In this document: positions 20,801-33,798 of the stretch, in pieces
Layout: each line of letters opens with the position of its first letter
How positions within the stretch are numbered: position 1 is the stretch's first letter
NCBI GenBank assembly: GCA_028023455.1
Contig: JAQFVV010006342.1
Location: forward strand, 1,203,001-1,267,000
Reading direction: 5' to 3'
Length of the DNA: 64,000 nucleotides
From: Epiperipatus broadwayi
Lineage: Eukaryota > Onychophora > Udeonychophora > Euonychophora > Peripatidae
Notes under the pieces: model-generated
The model's database searches: none
The model's input: only the letters and a program-made list of their open reading frames with translations
What the model was told of the DNA's origin: nothing
Translations under genes and position numbers: made by a program

Positions 20801-22217
20801 TTTAAAATTATACTTTACAAATACTTGCTTCATAAAGAAGTATTTCTCATGCTTTTAAAATATCTAATTTTATAAAAATCAACTACTATTAGCTTTTAAA
20901 TTTATACAAAGTCCAACGTATTACTTTTAGGCATATAATAACTCTGCTAGTCAATCCAGCATTTGTTAAATTTTTAGCGTAAAGTCTCCAATATATTTTA
21001 TCCTCATATGATGTCTTCATGATTATTTGATAGTAAATTGAGCTTCAGTAAGGAAACGATTAATAGGGAAGTACAATAAATTAACACTGCATATTCATCG
21101 GTAACTTTTATAAATTATTTTTAAAACTACTATCTTATAATTTTAAAACGATTTTTAGAGCGTCTATAATCACTTAGCTATTTTTAATAGCACCTTTTAC
21201 TTTAAGAATTTCAATCACAAGTCCTCTCTAAACAATTGAACCTTGGTTTTATACCGGAAGAAAACTCCCACTTGATTGGTGAATTAAACAATTGACTTGC
21301 TAGCTTATTTACATATTTCACCAACAAGACAGAATTAAAAATAAATAATAACTTATTTAATATTTATTATCTATCACACTATTAAATTCTTAAATTAATA
21401 TTCATCATTTATTTAAATCTATTAAACATTTTTTTTTAAAATATACTTCCTTACTTAACTTTTACGTTTAACTTTTATAAAATTATTTTTATAAATAAAT
21501 TAAGTCTATTTTTATTCGTTATCTTTTTAAGCAGTATTTTAAAAATCATATTTAATATTTCACATTAATTATCTTTATTTTTATTTCATGATAGCCAAAA
21601 TAATATTTATAAATTTTATAACAGAATTTTTAAAATAGCTTTGCAACATTACTAAAATACTCCCAAGCATGTGTGTGCGTATTTTAATTAACATCTGTTT
21701 TTTTTATAACAAAGCTACAAACGCTTGTAATAATCTAAAAATAAACTAACAATACATTTTTTAAAAATGAATATTTTTAAAATAAATAATATCTTATAAC
21801 AGTTTTTTAAAATAATTATTCGATATTATTAAAATCAAATATTAATCTTTTATCATGTATTACTAATAATATAAATATTTATATTCATTTATTAAATATT
21901 AATTTTTATCAACAATAAATATATGCATTTAATTTTAACTTGTCTTTTAAAACTTTAACTTTAAACATTTATTTATTAATGCAGTATTGAATATGGCCAG
22001 TTTTCCCAACCATATACTATTATCATCCCTATTGAAATGTCTCTCTCAAACATCAGCACAATTTTCACACATCAAACACTCATGAATTACTTTAACTACA
22101 CTTTTAAAAAGATTGCCATAAATAAAATTCACATCATATAGCTAAATATATCTTAAATTTAAATTTTTTTAGATAGATTGCTACAACAATTTATGGAGAC
22201 CCATATAAAAGGGCACA
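17891..22217 (-). repeat. 5' LTR of the Ty3/gypsy element, 4327 bp
   Basis: Same TG...CA ends as the partner LTR (TGTACCCT...AGGGCACA in plus orientation). The length difference of 9 bp is explained by one 9-bp deletion here near 21975 and two compensating 1-bp indels. This copy drives transcription of the element; its R-U5 part would form the start of the genomic RNA. Confidence 0.95.
21247..21279 (-). promoter_or_regulatory. Core promoter in the 5' LTR: CCAAT and TATA boxes
   Basis: Minus-strand CCAAT (plus 21275-21279) and TATAAAA (plus 21253-21247), identical in spacing to the 3' LTR copy. The single change nearby (plus CTCGG to CTTGG) lies just downstream of the TATA box. This is the copy expected to produce full-length RNA. 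Confidence 0.6.
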
Positions 22218-24903
22218 ATATATATATATTGTAATGGAACGTATATGAGGCAGCCCACGATTGGGCAAGCCAAATGTAATGGAACGTACTTGCTGCATTC
22301 CATTTAAATTGAAGAAAGACAAAATTATCCCGGTTATATATAAATAAATTGTGAATTCAATTAATTTATAATGACTCTAGCATTAAAAGAAAAATAAGAA
22401 TAATATAGTATCGCTCTTTTAAATAATTACAAAGGCATTATTTATAAAACAAATAGTACATCCTTTATTTTATGTTATAGTTCAACTTTAAATAATATTG
22501 ATGTTTTAAATATAAATATAAAGAATAACTATGTGTATATACTTGTAATAAGTATATATAGATTAAATATATAAAGACATATTTCTGCCTAATAATTATA
22601 ATGTAAATATAATAGTTCATATACAATATCAACTTATAAATTACATTTTAAGATTTTAAATTATTTAAATATTTATCCTAACATCTGTTATATGTCTAAT
22701 ATTATTATAAAACAAGATGATTAAATTGACTACTTATAAAACGTTGTATTTTATAATGAAAAATAAAAGTAAATAAAAAAAAATATATCAATCTCAAAAA
22801 TATATTTATATATTATTCATACATATATAAAATTATTAAATACCTTTTAAAGTTCATTTAGATAATTTTCCTTTCCAAAAAGTTAATTTATTCCATGAGT
22901 TCTTTTATCCGTTTACTTTTATTATTAGAATGCATTCTATCGAAAGGCGAAAAAAATTATTATATTAAAGAAAATTGTTAATCCTTAGATATATGCATAT
23001 TTTATCCGTTTTAAAATTTCCTTTTTTTTTAAAAAATAAATAAACCAATTAAAATGTTAAATCCAGCATGTCAATTCCAATTACTTCCAGATTATGATTA
23101 AATTGACGATTATACATTTAAGATAGCTATATCAAGTTTCAACTCCAGACGCGACGAAATTTATACATTGAATTTTTTTATTTAGTTGTTCCATTGAAAA
23201 TTGCTTTGGAATAAATGAAAGCGATGATGCAGCCTCCTGGCTGCGATTCTTGATTAACCTGCCATAATTTATGTATTTACCATAAGATATATATATTATT
23301 TCAGTATTTTGAAGAATAGTAAATTTTATAGAAATAAAGTACAATAAAATCTTTATTTTTCAGTTGTTTGTTCTATATCTATTCCAATAATAATATATAA
23401 TAATAATAGCTTCCTTATTGTTGTTGCTGTTGTTCCATGCGCCAGCAGATGCTATTTTAAAACTCATGTTATATATGTTCTCTTTTTAAAACAATTAACA
23501 TTAAAATAAAAATAAAATATCAAGTATATATATAAAAAATATTAAATTGAAAATTTGACATCTTTAAAAATATACATAAATAATTATTTATTGCATTTAA
23601 TAATCATTATAAATAAAATAATTTTTTTATAATCTATAATTTATATGTCCTTATTTATTTCAATAATTAAATGTTTATAACGATGTACTATCAATATATA
23701 TAAATAAAATAATAACTTCAAATAATAACTATATTTAATAAACATAAAAGAAAAATTTAAATATTTCATATGTAAACATCAACTTAAAGAGATTTTTTTT
23801 TTTAATAACAAATGACAATTTAAAAAATATAATATCGACTTATCGATATTTACAATATATATATATATATATATAGTATTGGAATGGGAAGTTTTCATTT
23901 GGTTCATATGTATTTATATTCATTAAACTTCATATTGGAATACCAAAAATGTAATAGTGTAATCAAAAATCATATCAAATGATAGTGCATCCATACATGT
24001 ACAATTAAACAACCAAAGTATTTCAGCTACACATCCATTTCTAGAATGAAGGATATTTATAAATGTGAGATAGAGAGAATAAACTACAACATAAATTACA
24101 AGACTACTGAATTATGACTCTTTTCAGTTCATTAAATTGCAAGATCAAAATTTTAATCATTTATCATGTGGAAACAAATTAAATTGAGAATAAAAAGCCC
24201 CAAAACGTTTATTTTGAATAACAAAAAATATATAATTAACGGCATTATTAAATTCTTAGATATATATTGAACTAAATTAAAGGTTTCTACTAATAATCAA
24301 ATTTAAAAATTAATCAGAATTTTAATATATATATATATCATAGCTATCAATCTGGATATTGAAAGATAAGAAATAATATGGAGTATCTATGTATCCATAT
24401 GTACATAGAATGCAGTTACCAATATAGCCTGAAGGCAAAGGATATCATTCATAGTATCCAAACTACATTCAACTTAAATAAATAATTATGTTTGTGATGA
24501 CTGAATTCAAATTTAGACAAAAATAATAATGTGTAGTAAATCTTAATATAAATGTTATAATTTTGTAAATAATCTTTATTGTGTAAGTATGTATAAGGTA
24601 TAATATTAAATCCATTTGGATGCCAGGGCTAAGCAAGTACTTCACTTGATTTCATAAATAAATAATGTTTATTAAATATTGTAACCAGTTGGGTTACATG
24701 GCACACAGAAAAACAGTTGTGTGTGTGCACACACATATATATATACGTAAAGTAAAAGAAAAGTAGAAATAAACACAGACATAAATTTTTGCAGATATTT
24801 TCTACATTTCACTTGGAATAATAATGACTATAAAGGGTTAAATAACTTTCAATTTAAAACAAAATTTTATTATTAATTAAAACATTTAAAAAGGATTAAA
24901 TAA

Positions 24904-24904
<1 letters not shown>
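22218..24904. other. A+T-rich DNA without recognised genes
   Basis: Just outside the retroelement, TGTAATGGAACGTA occurs twice (22229 and 22275), a possible remnant of an element end. The frame at 23344-23132 (minus, 70 residues) has no recognisable motif. (TA)n tracts lie near 23855 and 24330, and a short (GT)/(CA) tract at 24718-24736. Nothing else is supported. Confidence 0.5.

Positions 24905-24999
<95 letters not shown>
24905..24999. repeat. (ATT)n microsatellite, about 95 bp
   Basis: More than 30 uninterrupted copies of the trinucleotide ATT. Perfect repeats of this length mutate fast and would be polymorphic. Confidence 0.97.
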
Positions 25000-25136
25000 T
25001 TGAAATTTAAAAACAAACATGTTTCCAATAATTGTAAAAATTTCTATTATGTATTTTTAAAATCTTTTAATTAATTGGTAAATTTCTCTAAGAAAAACAT
25101 GTATATCACACTTTGATAAAAATTTCAAACTTGTTT

Positions 25137-25750
25137 TCAAAAAGGATTAGAGAGACAAAAACTCTTTCCAATTAAAGTGTTTTTATCACCTCCAAATGAT
25201 TCTATACAAGGCTGGATGAAAATAATCAATTCAATTTTGGCTAGTAAAAATTTTGAGAAGAATCTGGTTTCTAGTCTGGATAGCAATATTTTAAAAAGAA
25301 GCAGTGGCCAAATTGGCCAGCTGCAAAGTTTGGATAGTAATTTTTTGAAGTCCGTTCTTGTCTTAATACTTTTTGTGAAGCAGTTGGCTAGCAGAGTTGG
25401 TGTTTGGAGATTTATCAAAAAATAGCTCCAATGAAGATGTAGCTGAAATCAAGCCAGCAGATACAGCAGTGAGCAGTCTACTAGTTCTATATAATGCAGT
25501 TTTGATTCACTTGAAGACTGGGTCAACTTGAAATTGATCAATTACCCTGTGCAAATGTGTTCTAGAAGACAGTTTGCTGATCTGAAGCTCATCAAGTCCT
25601 AAACAGAAGGGAGAATGCCAACATACCTGATTATAATTTCCTAATTCTAACAATTATCTGGACTTGTCACCATCAAGAGAAACCATCAGTTGCTAAAGAA
25701 GTAATTATATGTATGCTGATGTATCTAGAGGCAGAAAAGCACAGCTATAT
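25137..25750. other. Unassigned, less A+T-rich patch
   Basis: Base composition here is clearly less A+T-rich than its surroundings. Overlapping frames exist on both strands (plus 25177-25425, minus 25418-25137), with a repeated LDSN-type segment in the plus frame (SSLDSNILK and QSLDSNFLK). I recognise no domain. It is probably the remains of an unidentified element; a degraded host exon is also possible. Confidence 0.35.
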
Positions 25751-26835
25751 GTATATATAGCTGGTGAGTTAGTTTAAAATCCTTAAAATGACTTATAAAT
25801 TATAACTTAATAACTTAAAGTAAAACAATTCAATAATTTGTTTAAGTTAAACATCTAAAAAAAAGAGCAATCCACAAATGATTATACATATATTTTGTAC
25901 AGAAATTATTTTAATACTTCTTAAAAAGACATTTTTTAAAACTTATATTTTTAAATTTAAAAGACATTATGATTAATGGCAACCTGTGATAGTTATATCG
26001 CTTAAAACAATTAACTAATTTTTGCTTGAATTAAAAGAAACGTGAGATATTATTTTAAAATCTATATTTTTAAATTATTCAATCAACAATAATTCATCAA
26101 GATTGACTTTTATTTTTTTTTTGTAAAGGAAAAGAAAAAAAAGGAACTTATAAGCTATTTTTTTAAAAGAAAAAAAAATAACTAATTTTAAATTATATCT
26201 ATATTTTGTTTATACACACTTCTATATGCGGAATTTATGTTTTCCAAATGGAGTGAATTAGGAAAAATATAATATTATTATTATGACAAATTAAAATATA
26301 ATATAAATGTTAATGTGCATATACATTACTATGCATACAACATTATGTTAAATCTAGAATTAATTATGTATTGTAGAATTAATTTTATTTTGTAGCAAGT
26401 CAAATATGTTCAGAAATTACATGCATACACATGTATGTTCACGTATATAGATCAATGATTGACAAGTAGAACACATGTAAAATTGTAGTAACTTTTAAAA
26501 TTTTATTAAATGTCAATTGAACGGTATTCATGTAATAATAAAACATGTGGCTGTGTGCATATATATGTGTGTTATATGTAAATCACCATATAGTAACTTA
26601 AAATGTTTAATTCTGTATTATTGTAGGACAATTTAAATATGTCCATTTATAAATTGTACTGCACTCTGTGTGCATATATAGCACTGCATGTCAAACAGAA
26701 CTGATATATAAATTTTAATCATTTTTTTATTATTAAATGTCAATTCAAATATGTATTCATGTAACAGCAAAATTTGTATCTGTGTGCCTATATGGAACAT
26801 ATATGTAAATGAATGTAATAATGGGAATATTGTAT

Positions 26836-26882
<47 letters not shown>

Positions 26883-26999
26883 AGTCAATGTGATAATTTT
26901 TATTGTATGTTAATCAAAATTAGAAGACTTCTAATTGTAGATTTATATTCTAGAGACCCTAACTTCATTTTTTATAGTTAATAACCTTTTATTCAATTG
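25751..26999. other. A+T-rich DNA with a (TA)n palindrome
   Basis: Holds a (TA)n run interrupted by one AA step (about 26838-26882), which makes it self-complementary. Direct similarity between 26500-26560 and 26720-26780 (AAATGTCAATT...GTATTCATGTAA) suggests an old segmental repeat of about 220 bp. No genes seen. Confidence 0.5.
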
Positions 27000-27830
27000 T
27001 TAAAAATTGTATTGCATCATCTCTTGGTCACCATAACAGTGATAGATTTTGTGTTCTTTTGAGTTAGATTTATGAATAGTGGCTGATATATAAATAGAGG
27101 TTTATTTAGTGCTTAAGGGGCATTCCAGTTTGACATTGTCCTGGTTTTGGCACGAGGATTATATTCTTTAAAGCCCCTGCACTACATTTTATTTTAGTTT
27201 AGTTTTAGAAATGAAGTTTATAGTTGGTCAGTGCATTAATGGTTCTAAGTGGCCAGAGGATTGATGATGATCAGCATGTTTTAATGTCTCAGCATTACTG
27301 TTTTTTATGATTATATATTTTAATGGATGAGCACTTAAGTGGTGCATTCAAATCCATGGTTTCAATAATCTGCCACAAGCTTGCAGGGATTAAATAGTTA
27401 GCCTAGTCTATATAAGACCTATTGCAAATCCAGTCACTAGATTGTTGATTTTATTCTAATTTATTGTATTGATGTGTTTTGAGTGATCATTCATTCATGG
27501 ATGATTATTTTTTTTGAGTAGTACTAGTATTCACTTTTACTTATTTATAATGCCAGTTGATGTATAGGTAATTATAGTTGCTCTGAGGAGTAACTGATCT
27601 CTCAGAGATCTTGTGATCTCATGCTCTCTTGTAGTATATAACATTTCTTATATATTTTTAATGTTAAACATTAATTTAATACTTTATTACTTTAAAATTT
27701 TATCTCATTATTTAAATTAATTTTTATTTGAAATATTTATTTCTTGACTTTGGAATGATGATGATTTTCCATCACTTTATGTATGACCATCATCACCATC
27801 CTCTTATACATCCCGTTACAATATGTTCAA
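27000..27830. other. Unassigned, less A+T-rich patch, possibly a regulatory or LTR fragment
   Basis: Includes GATATATAAATAGAGG near 27086, the self-complementary AACTGATCTCTCAGAGATCTTGT area near 27590 and a right end CATCCCGTTACA (27809-27820). No frame or second copy in the window, so the nature stays open. Confidence 0.3.
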
Positions 27831-28688
27831 AATATATATCTCTATGTGTGTAAGTATGACCAAATACAATAAAAATATGATTTAAATACAAAATCAAAAA
27901 TTTACGAATTAAAATTAAATAAATTTTATTTACAGATATATAAGAATAGGCAATTATTAAATAACTTCAGTAAAAAATATCTCTCCGGCTTCTATTTTTG
28001 AAAAATCAATTGATATAAAAATGCACTGTGAAATAAAGAAAAAAAATTGATAATTATATTATATCTTCATAGCTTCATATAATAACAATCCTATACTATA
28101 AATATATTACTATTTGTAGCTTAAATGTTAATATACATTTGTATATTAATCCTAAATATAATAGGAGAACTTCCTCCAAACAACACCATCTTTTAAATAA
28201 ATGTCAGGAATGGGATATATATCTATAACTTATAGTAAACTCTAATAAATCTTGTAAACAGTTAAAAATAGTGCAATATTTTAAGACAATTTTATTTGAT
28301 AAATATCATTCACACATTTAAATAAACTATATACCAATTGTACTGTATTTGCAGAAACATAATTGTAAATAATAATAGATTAATTAAGCCATCTTGACCA
28401 TTTTAAATCTTTATCACTTTCATATGGGGGAGAAATATCTAAATCTTTTAAAAAAAAAAAAAAATACATATAAGCAAATTATTATTATTTTTCACACTGT
28501 CTAGTTTCAAAACTAAATTCCTAAGAATAGAATAGTATTATTCTTTAATGCCTCAATTAGAATCTTTTAAAGTCATTTTTCATCAAAATATTTTCTTATT
28601 AACAAAAGTTAAGACATGTTTTGAAGTTAAATCCACTAAAACATCACATGATCATCATTTCCTATACTTACACAAGCTGTTAAAATAG
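27831..28688. other. A+T-rich DNA without recognised features
   Basis: Only short A and T runs (an A14 tract near 28450) and no reading frame worth noting. Confidence 0.5.
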
Positions 28689-28850
28689 TAGCCAACTTTT
28701 GATACAGTACTGACACTCAGTGTAAGCCATAGTAATCAATGGATGCTGTAAAGTTTGTGCACTAGGTAATGATTTTATGCACAAATCTTACAGCATCCAT
28801 TGATTATTATGGTTTCCACTGGATGGCACAGTTGTATGGAGAGTTGGCTA
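28689..28850. mobile_element. Small foldback (MITE-like), 73-nt arms
   Basis: Left arm 28689-28761 (TAGCCAACT...GTTTGTGCA) and right arm 28778-28850 (TGCACAAAT...AGTTGGCTA) are imperfect reverse complements with a 16-nt loop. The inner AATCAATGGATGCTGTAA part is almost perfect. No coding capacity and no clear target duplication. Confidence 0.7.
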
Positions 28851-29143
28851 ATGTTTTGAAGTTGTCATAATCAATAAATTAAATCTATTAGTATATTTTA
28901 AAATTACATACTAAACTTAAATAATAATAAAAAAAATTTCATAAAGAGACAAAAATCTTTTTTTTTTTGTAGATTTATAATTTTAATTGCTCTCATATAA
29001 AATTTTTAAAGTCTATACTCATTTTATAAAAATGCAGAAATTTTAATATTTACAAACTTTAATTATAGACAAATACCATAGCATAAATATAAATGTGTTA
29101 AGCTGTTATCTCTATGAGACAAAATAAGTTAAATTTGCTAATC

Positions 29144-29427
29144 ATGTGAGAGGAAAACAAAACATTCAACATGCACTATTGGTATTAATTTGCCTGCACT
29201 TATCCATCAATAGATGGTTAAAGATATAGGTGAATCACCTATGCTTAGAGCTTATTATTATAGAAACCAACATCTATTTATCATGCTTAATTTAGGACTG
29301 ATTCTATTGTTAGCTGGATAATAAGCATAGATATTTCACTTATGCTTTTAAAACATTTATTGCCAAATGAGTGCTAGCAAATTAATACCAATAAAATATG
29401 TCTGAATGTTTTACTTTTCTTCCACAT
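29144..29427. mobile_element. MITE-like element, 284 bp, long imperfect palindrome
   Basis: The outer parts match in reverse complement: ATGTGAGAGGAAAACAAAAC at 29144 against the complement of 29408-29427, then TTGGTATTAATTTGC (29181-29195) against the complement of 29369-29383. Inner similarity (GTGAA...CTATGCTTA near 29231 and its complement near 29325) shows that the whole element folds back. No reading frame. Confidence 0.65.
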
Positions 29428-30419
29428 TACATATAAATCACTAATAAAAATATTATTAAGTGATATTATGGGCAGGTAGACAGAGTATCATATATATATA
29501 CACACACACACAAATGTGCATGTGAGTAAGATCTTTTAGAATTTTAAATAGGGTACCTTCCTGTTATGCCCATGACATGAAGTTTCAGTTATGGAAATTA
29601 TGGAAACTTTTCCAGATAAATAAAAAAAAATTGAAGACAGCCTTTTTTAGATAGCATACTTATAGATCTTTAAGCTTATTGTTAATAAGATAGTATTTAG
29701 ATAGAGAGAAGAACATGAAAATAAAAACAAAATTCTAACATCACAGCTTTAATTCTGAATCCTGTATTCTTCCTTTTTCTTCTGCGAAGAAGAAATTTCT
29801 GTCCTGCAGTTAAGTTATTAAGGCTTTTTACCTTTTATTTATTTATGTATGCATAACATTACTATTTTTAGAATATAGATATAATTATATTACATTTATA
29901 CACATATATATTTTAATTGGAAGTTTTCGCAATAACAGATTCAAAAAAATTATTTTTCAAGTTCATTCTTGTGTAATTAACAGCAAAGTTGCCAACATGT
30001 TTCAATTGGATCACATCTGCTATTGTTTGGATAAAGAACGATATTTTAATGTCATTTAAAAAATGATGTAGAAATGCTCTAAGCAATAGTTTTTTTTTAA
30101 AAGACACTCAAGTCTCTAGAATAGGATTATTTATCTAACTATTCAAACATTTTAAAATTGAAATGAAAATAATAAAAGATAAGTAATATGATATAAATTT
30201 AACAGTTGTTTTGTTTAATGAGCTTTAAGAAGTTTTTCCAAATCATATGTAACTTAGATATACTATCCCTTTTACTGATACAGTCTAATATCTTAAAATG
30301 TATTTGTTTCTACCATCAAGTTTTTCTACAATCTCTCTATCTCTAATGTATACACACATACATATATACACAGGTCCACCACATGTGGGTGTTCAGTTTT
30401 GTGCCTGGCACAAAGGCAC
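29428..30419. other. A+T-rich DNA without recognised genes
   Basis: A short (TA)(CA) tract lies at 29491-29512. The minus frame 30107-29913 (64 residues) has no recognisable motif. Confidence 0.5.
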
Positions 30420-30960
30420 TTCACTACTAGGGTGCCAAGACATCAAGATAATTAATAAAATTTATATGTAAATAAAACTTTATATCATTTCATCATTAGA
30501 AATACATTCTGAGTATAAATATTTTTTATTTAAAAATAAGAGGAATACTTCTTTACTTAAACTTATTTGTGACGATTACCCAGGCTTTGAATTTTTAGGC
30601 ACAAGCTCGAAATATACTATACATTTACTCATCTCTATTCTAAACTGAACTGAACGACACCATTTTGTCATGATAATTAATAAAACTTACATGTAAATGT
30701 TTGGATTTACAAATCACTTTATTTCTAGAAACACATTGATTGGAAATATTTATTATTTAAATATAAGAGGAATATTTCTTTATTTAAGCTTATTGTGGCA
30801 GTTGCTCTAACCTCAAAATATATTTAATAAATACTCTACCATTGCAAAAACTGAACAGATCGATGCTCTTTCATCACTATAATTAATAAAATTTATATGT
30901 AAATAAAAATGTTTAGACTTCCCAATCATTTTTATTTAATATCCTAGTTTATATAAAATG
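30420..30960. repeat. Tandem repeat, three diverged units of about 205-225 bp
   Basis: The anchor GATAATTAATAAAATTTATA followed by TGTAAAT recurs at 30447, 30672 and 30878 (first base changed in the third). The rest of the unit (ATCATTT...AGAAACACATT...AAGAGGAATA.TTCTTTA.TTAA) aligns between units 1 and 2. Units differ by tens of substitutions, so this is an old satellite-like array. Confidence 0.75.
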
Positions 30961-31065
30961 TAGCATATTATTAATAATAACTTATTTTAAAAATATTGCC
31001 TCATAATTACAGTAATTCTGCATATGATGAAATTATCAATAATGTTTTAGAAGGTCTAAATGTGT

Positions 31066-31130
31066 TGTTCACCTGGAGGTATTGATAGAGTATCTGTCTC
31101 TGAAATGTCAGGCTTGGGTTCAATGCTGTG
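31066..31130 (+). other. tRNA-related sequence (SINE head or tRNA pseudogene)
   Basis: GGTATTGATAGAGTATCTG resembles a degenerate A box and D arm, CTCTGAA an anticodon loop (CTG), and GGGTTCAATGC a good B box, with tRNA-like spacing. The acceptor stem does not close, so not a functional tRNA gene. Confidence 0.4.
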
Positions 31131-32952
31131 ATGTGCTTAAATTTTTAATGATGTTATCTTTCTCTTTTTTGTTATTATTATGCTGCATTATCTTTTTACA
31201 TATTTTATTAAATAGCTTTTCCTATTTTTAATAATATTGTCTTTTTTTAGATGCTGTATTATCTTTTTACATGTTTTACTAAACAGCTGTTCCTTGAATG
31301 TGCTCTTTAGGTAAAAATTCATTATTTATAATTCACACTGTGATCCAAATCTAAGAAAAACAGAGTCAATAAAAACATAATTTTTTAAAAAGATATTATT
31401 GGATGCCAAAATATTTAATTCTTAACAAATTTCATGGCAACAATATTGCAAATCCCTACTTGATTACCTATTGTCAAAGTCTAAAAAATGTATCTAATGA
31501 AATAAACCATTTGATTTTTTTATAATTATTAAATATAACCAATGAATAAACAAACTAAAATGCAAAGTGTTTTAATTGCTTCTAATAATGTATTGAATAA
31601 GAAATCTAAGTATGAAAATTTAAAACTTTTTTCTTAAATAAATTCTAACTAAATCCCTAATTATCAAACTATATAATAAAGTATAATTATATAATAGGAC
31701 TTATTAATAAAAATTAAAAAATATAATATAGTAGGGTAAATTTATTATTGAATGAAAACAAATGAAAGTATTTTTATTAATAAAAAATGTAAACACATTT
31801 TGTATCTGAGAAATACAGATTTAGAAATAATGAATAGATTTTGAAAACAAATAACTTTTTTTAAAACTAGAAGGTATTAATGGGATGTATGAGTTATATG
31901 AGTTGTGCTATTTAAAACTGACCTAGTTTGGTGGAATAAAATATAAAAGTTATATCAATAAACAATGTAAGTATGAAAATTTAAAATATTAGACTATATA
32001 TATATATATATATATAATTTGTTTGTAATAAATTATAGTTTTTAATAGATAAAAAAATAAATAATATAAATACTTTATTATTAAAGGAATATAATTTTAT
32101 TAATAGAAAACATGAATAAGTTTATGCATGGGAGATTTTCAATGAGTTTTCAAATAAATAAGGACTACTTTTAATGAAATACTGACCTACCGGTTAAAAT
32201 TGATCTAAATATTGATTCAGAAACAATAATATAAAGAAGTCAGACTTTCTCATTACTTGCTATGCAGGATGGAGCTCAGAAATAAAGCATTCCAAATAAT
32301 TATATTCTGGATATAACTAGGTAAGTAACCTCATTTACTATATAATTGCTTATGTAATATCAGAGTCTGCCCAAGAAGAGGAGAGGAGCAGTGCAATGTT
32401 TTCATGGCAACGTGTGGTGGCTCTTTTAAACATAAGAAAAACACTTGAATATTAAAAAAATTATCTGATTTTGTATCTCCATTAGCAATTTTGCAAGATT
32501 ATCCAAAAAATAATATAAAAACTTTTGAAAGAAAAATCTCAATTGCATTACAAAATAAATATTGTTTCAAAAATTATTTTTTAAACATTAATTTCTTTTA
32601 CTTTAGAAGCACATGTTTTAATCTGAAAATTTATTTTATAAAAATAAATGAATAAAGCATATGAGATATTTATGGAACATGTTAAATGACTAAAGCCATA
32701 TTTTCAAGTTTTTTTTGTGAAAGTGCTGGGGAAAATGTTTTTTAATTTACAAATTTTATTTCATAGAATGGGAAGGGAGGGGTTAAAATTTACCTTGCAC
32801 AGAGGTGCTTTTTATCCATGTGGCAGTGCTGCACATACACACACACATATATGAAAAAAAGCAGTTCAACTTCCATGAGCTATGAAAATATACACATATA
32901 CATCTGCATTTTATTTTCAGAAAAATCTAGAATAAAATTCTGTATATACATG
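31131..32952. other. A+T-rich DNA without recognised genes
   Basis: A duplicated word (GATGTTATCTTT..., GATGCTGTATTATCTTTTTACAT) occurs near 31150-31270, and a (TA)n tract at 31994-32016. No reading frame of interest on either strand. Confidence 0.5.
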
Positions 32953-33665
32953 TACGAGGTTTGCCAATTTAATTTCTGAAATACACCTTTATAAAATATA
33001 CATATGGAAGTGTAAACTAGTGGCTACTGTCAATTTCAATGTTGATTAAAATAGTGTTACCATTTCTGGAAGCACACCTGGAACTCATTTTTAGGAATAC
33101 TGTTGAGTAAATGACTCACATCCTTTTGGATATTAACTATAGTAGAAATTCTCCATCCATTCAGTACAGTTCTTAATTTTGTAAGGAACCAAAAATCACA
33201 GGGAGCTACATCAGGTAAATAGGCAGGATGATCTAATTGTTTAATTGATTTTTTGGCTAAAAGCTTCTCACAATGAGCACATGACAACTTGGTGCATTGT
33301 CATAATACATGATCCACTTGTTGACTACAATATGGGTATTTTTCTTTGAACAGAATCACATAATCACTGAAGTACTTTTAAATAACATTATTGGTTGATT
33401 GTTTTTCCCTGTTCAATAAATTCTTGGTGGACTATTAACATCAGTTATTGTTGTTTTTGGCTGTCTGCTTCTGGGATCATCTTTAACATATTGTCCAGAT
33501 TAGATCAATTATGACATTCAAACACACTCAATTTATTCATAGCATTTTTACCATATGCTGCTTGTAGCAGTTGTAATGTTTCAATAACACATTTGCTGAT
33601 TTTTCACAAAATTAGATATTAATACGTTTCTCAAAATTTTGATCACCCACTTTTATGCCAAAGTA
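32953..33665 (-). pseudogene. mariner transposase remnant, internally deleted
   Basis: On the minus strand. The N-terminal part (about 33660-33480) reads ETLQLLQAAYGKNAMNKLSVFE, typical of the mariner helix-turn-helix. The central block is deleted. After it, VHQEFIEQGKTINQ (about 33435-33390) matches the mariner segment before the second catalytic Asp, followed by a decayed HHDNAPAH-equivalent near 33300. The open end (33287-33057) has LDHPAYLPDVAPCDFWF, the signature segment with the third catalytic Asp, and a normal C-terminus. Several frameshifts and stops. At 32953 TACGAGGTTTGCCAATTTAA matches mariner-type inverted ends, preceded by TG. No matching right end was found, and a LINE lies just beyond. 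Confidence 0.85.
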
Positions 33666-33798
33666 CATGCATAGATACTTATTATCTTCTCAATAGCTAA
33701 CTAACAATATTTCTATCAGCTTAAAATTTACACTTGTTAGCTTAAACATGTCCAAACAGTGTGATTTTGATATAATTATATTATAGGTGACACCACAC

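Larger units (their letters stand above)
6523..22217 (-). mobile_element. Complete Ty3/gypsy LTR retrotransposon, 15.7 kb
   Basis: All landmarks of a complete element on the minus strand are present: 5' LTR (17891-22217), primer binding site (about 17852-17873), gag (17205-14854), pol (14866-11570) in protease-RT-RNase H-integrase order, polypurine tract (10861-10872) and 3' LTR (6523-10858). Protease, RT, RNase H, then integrase is the Ty3/gypsy order. No env-like third frame lies between pol and the 3' LTR. Both outer flanks are (TA)n (ATATAT before 6523 and after 22217), so a 4- or 6-bp target duplication fits but cannot be proved in such sequence. Low LTR divergence marks a recent insertion. 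Confidence 0.93.

Noticed and set aside
22229-22290. A second retroelement end (TGTAATGGAACGTA twice) next to the gypsy LTR
   Set aside because: Only a 46-bp spaced duplicate; no partner end was found in the window.
26814-27820. Possible solo LTR from TGTAATAATGGGAATA to CATCCCGTTACA
   Set aside because: The termini are only loosely inverted, flanking bases do not form a target duplication (ATGAA against ATATG), and there is no second copy in the window.
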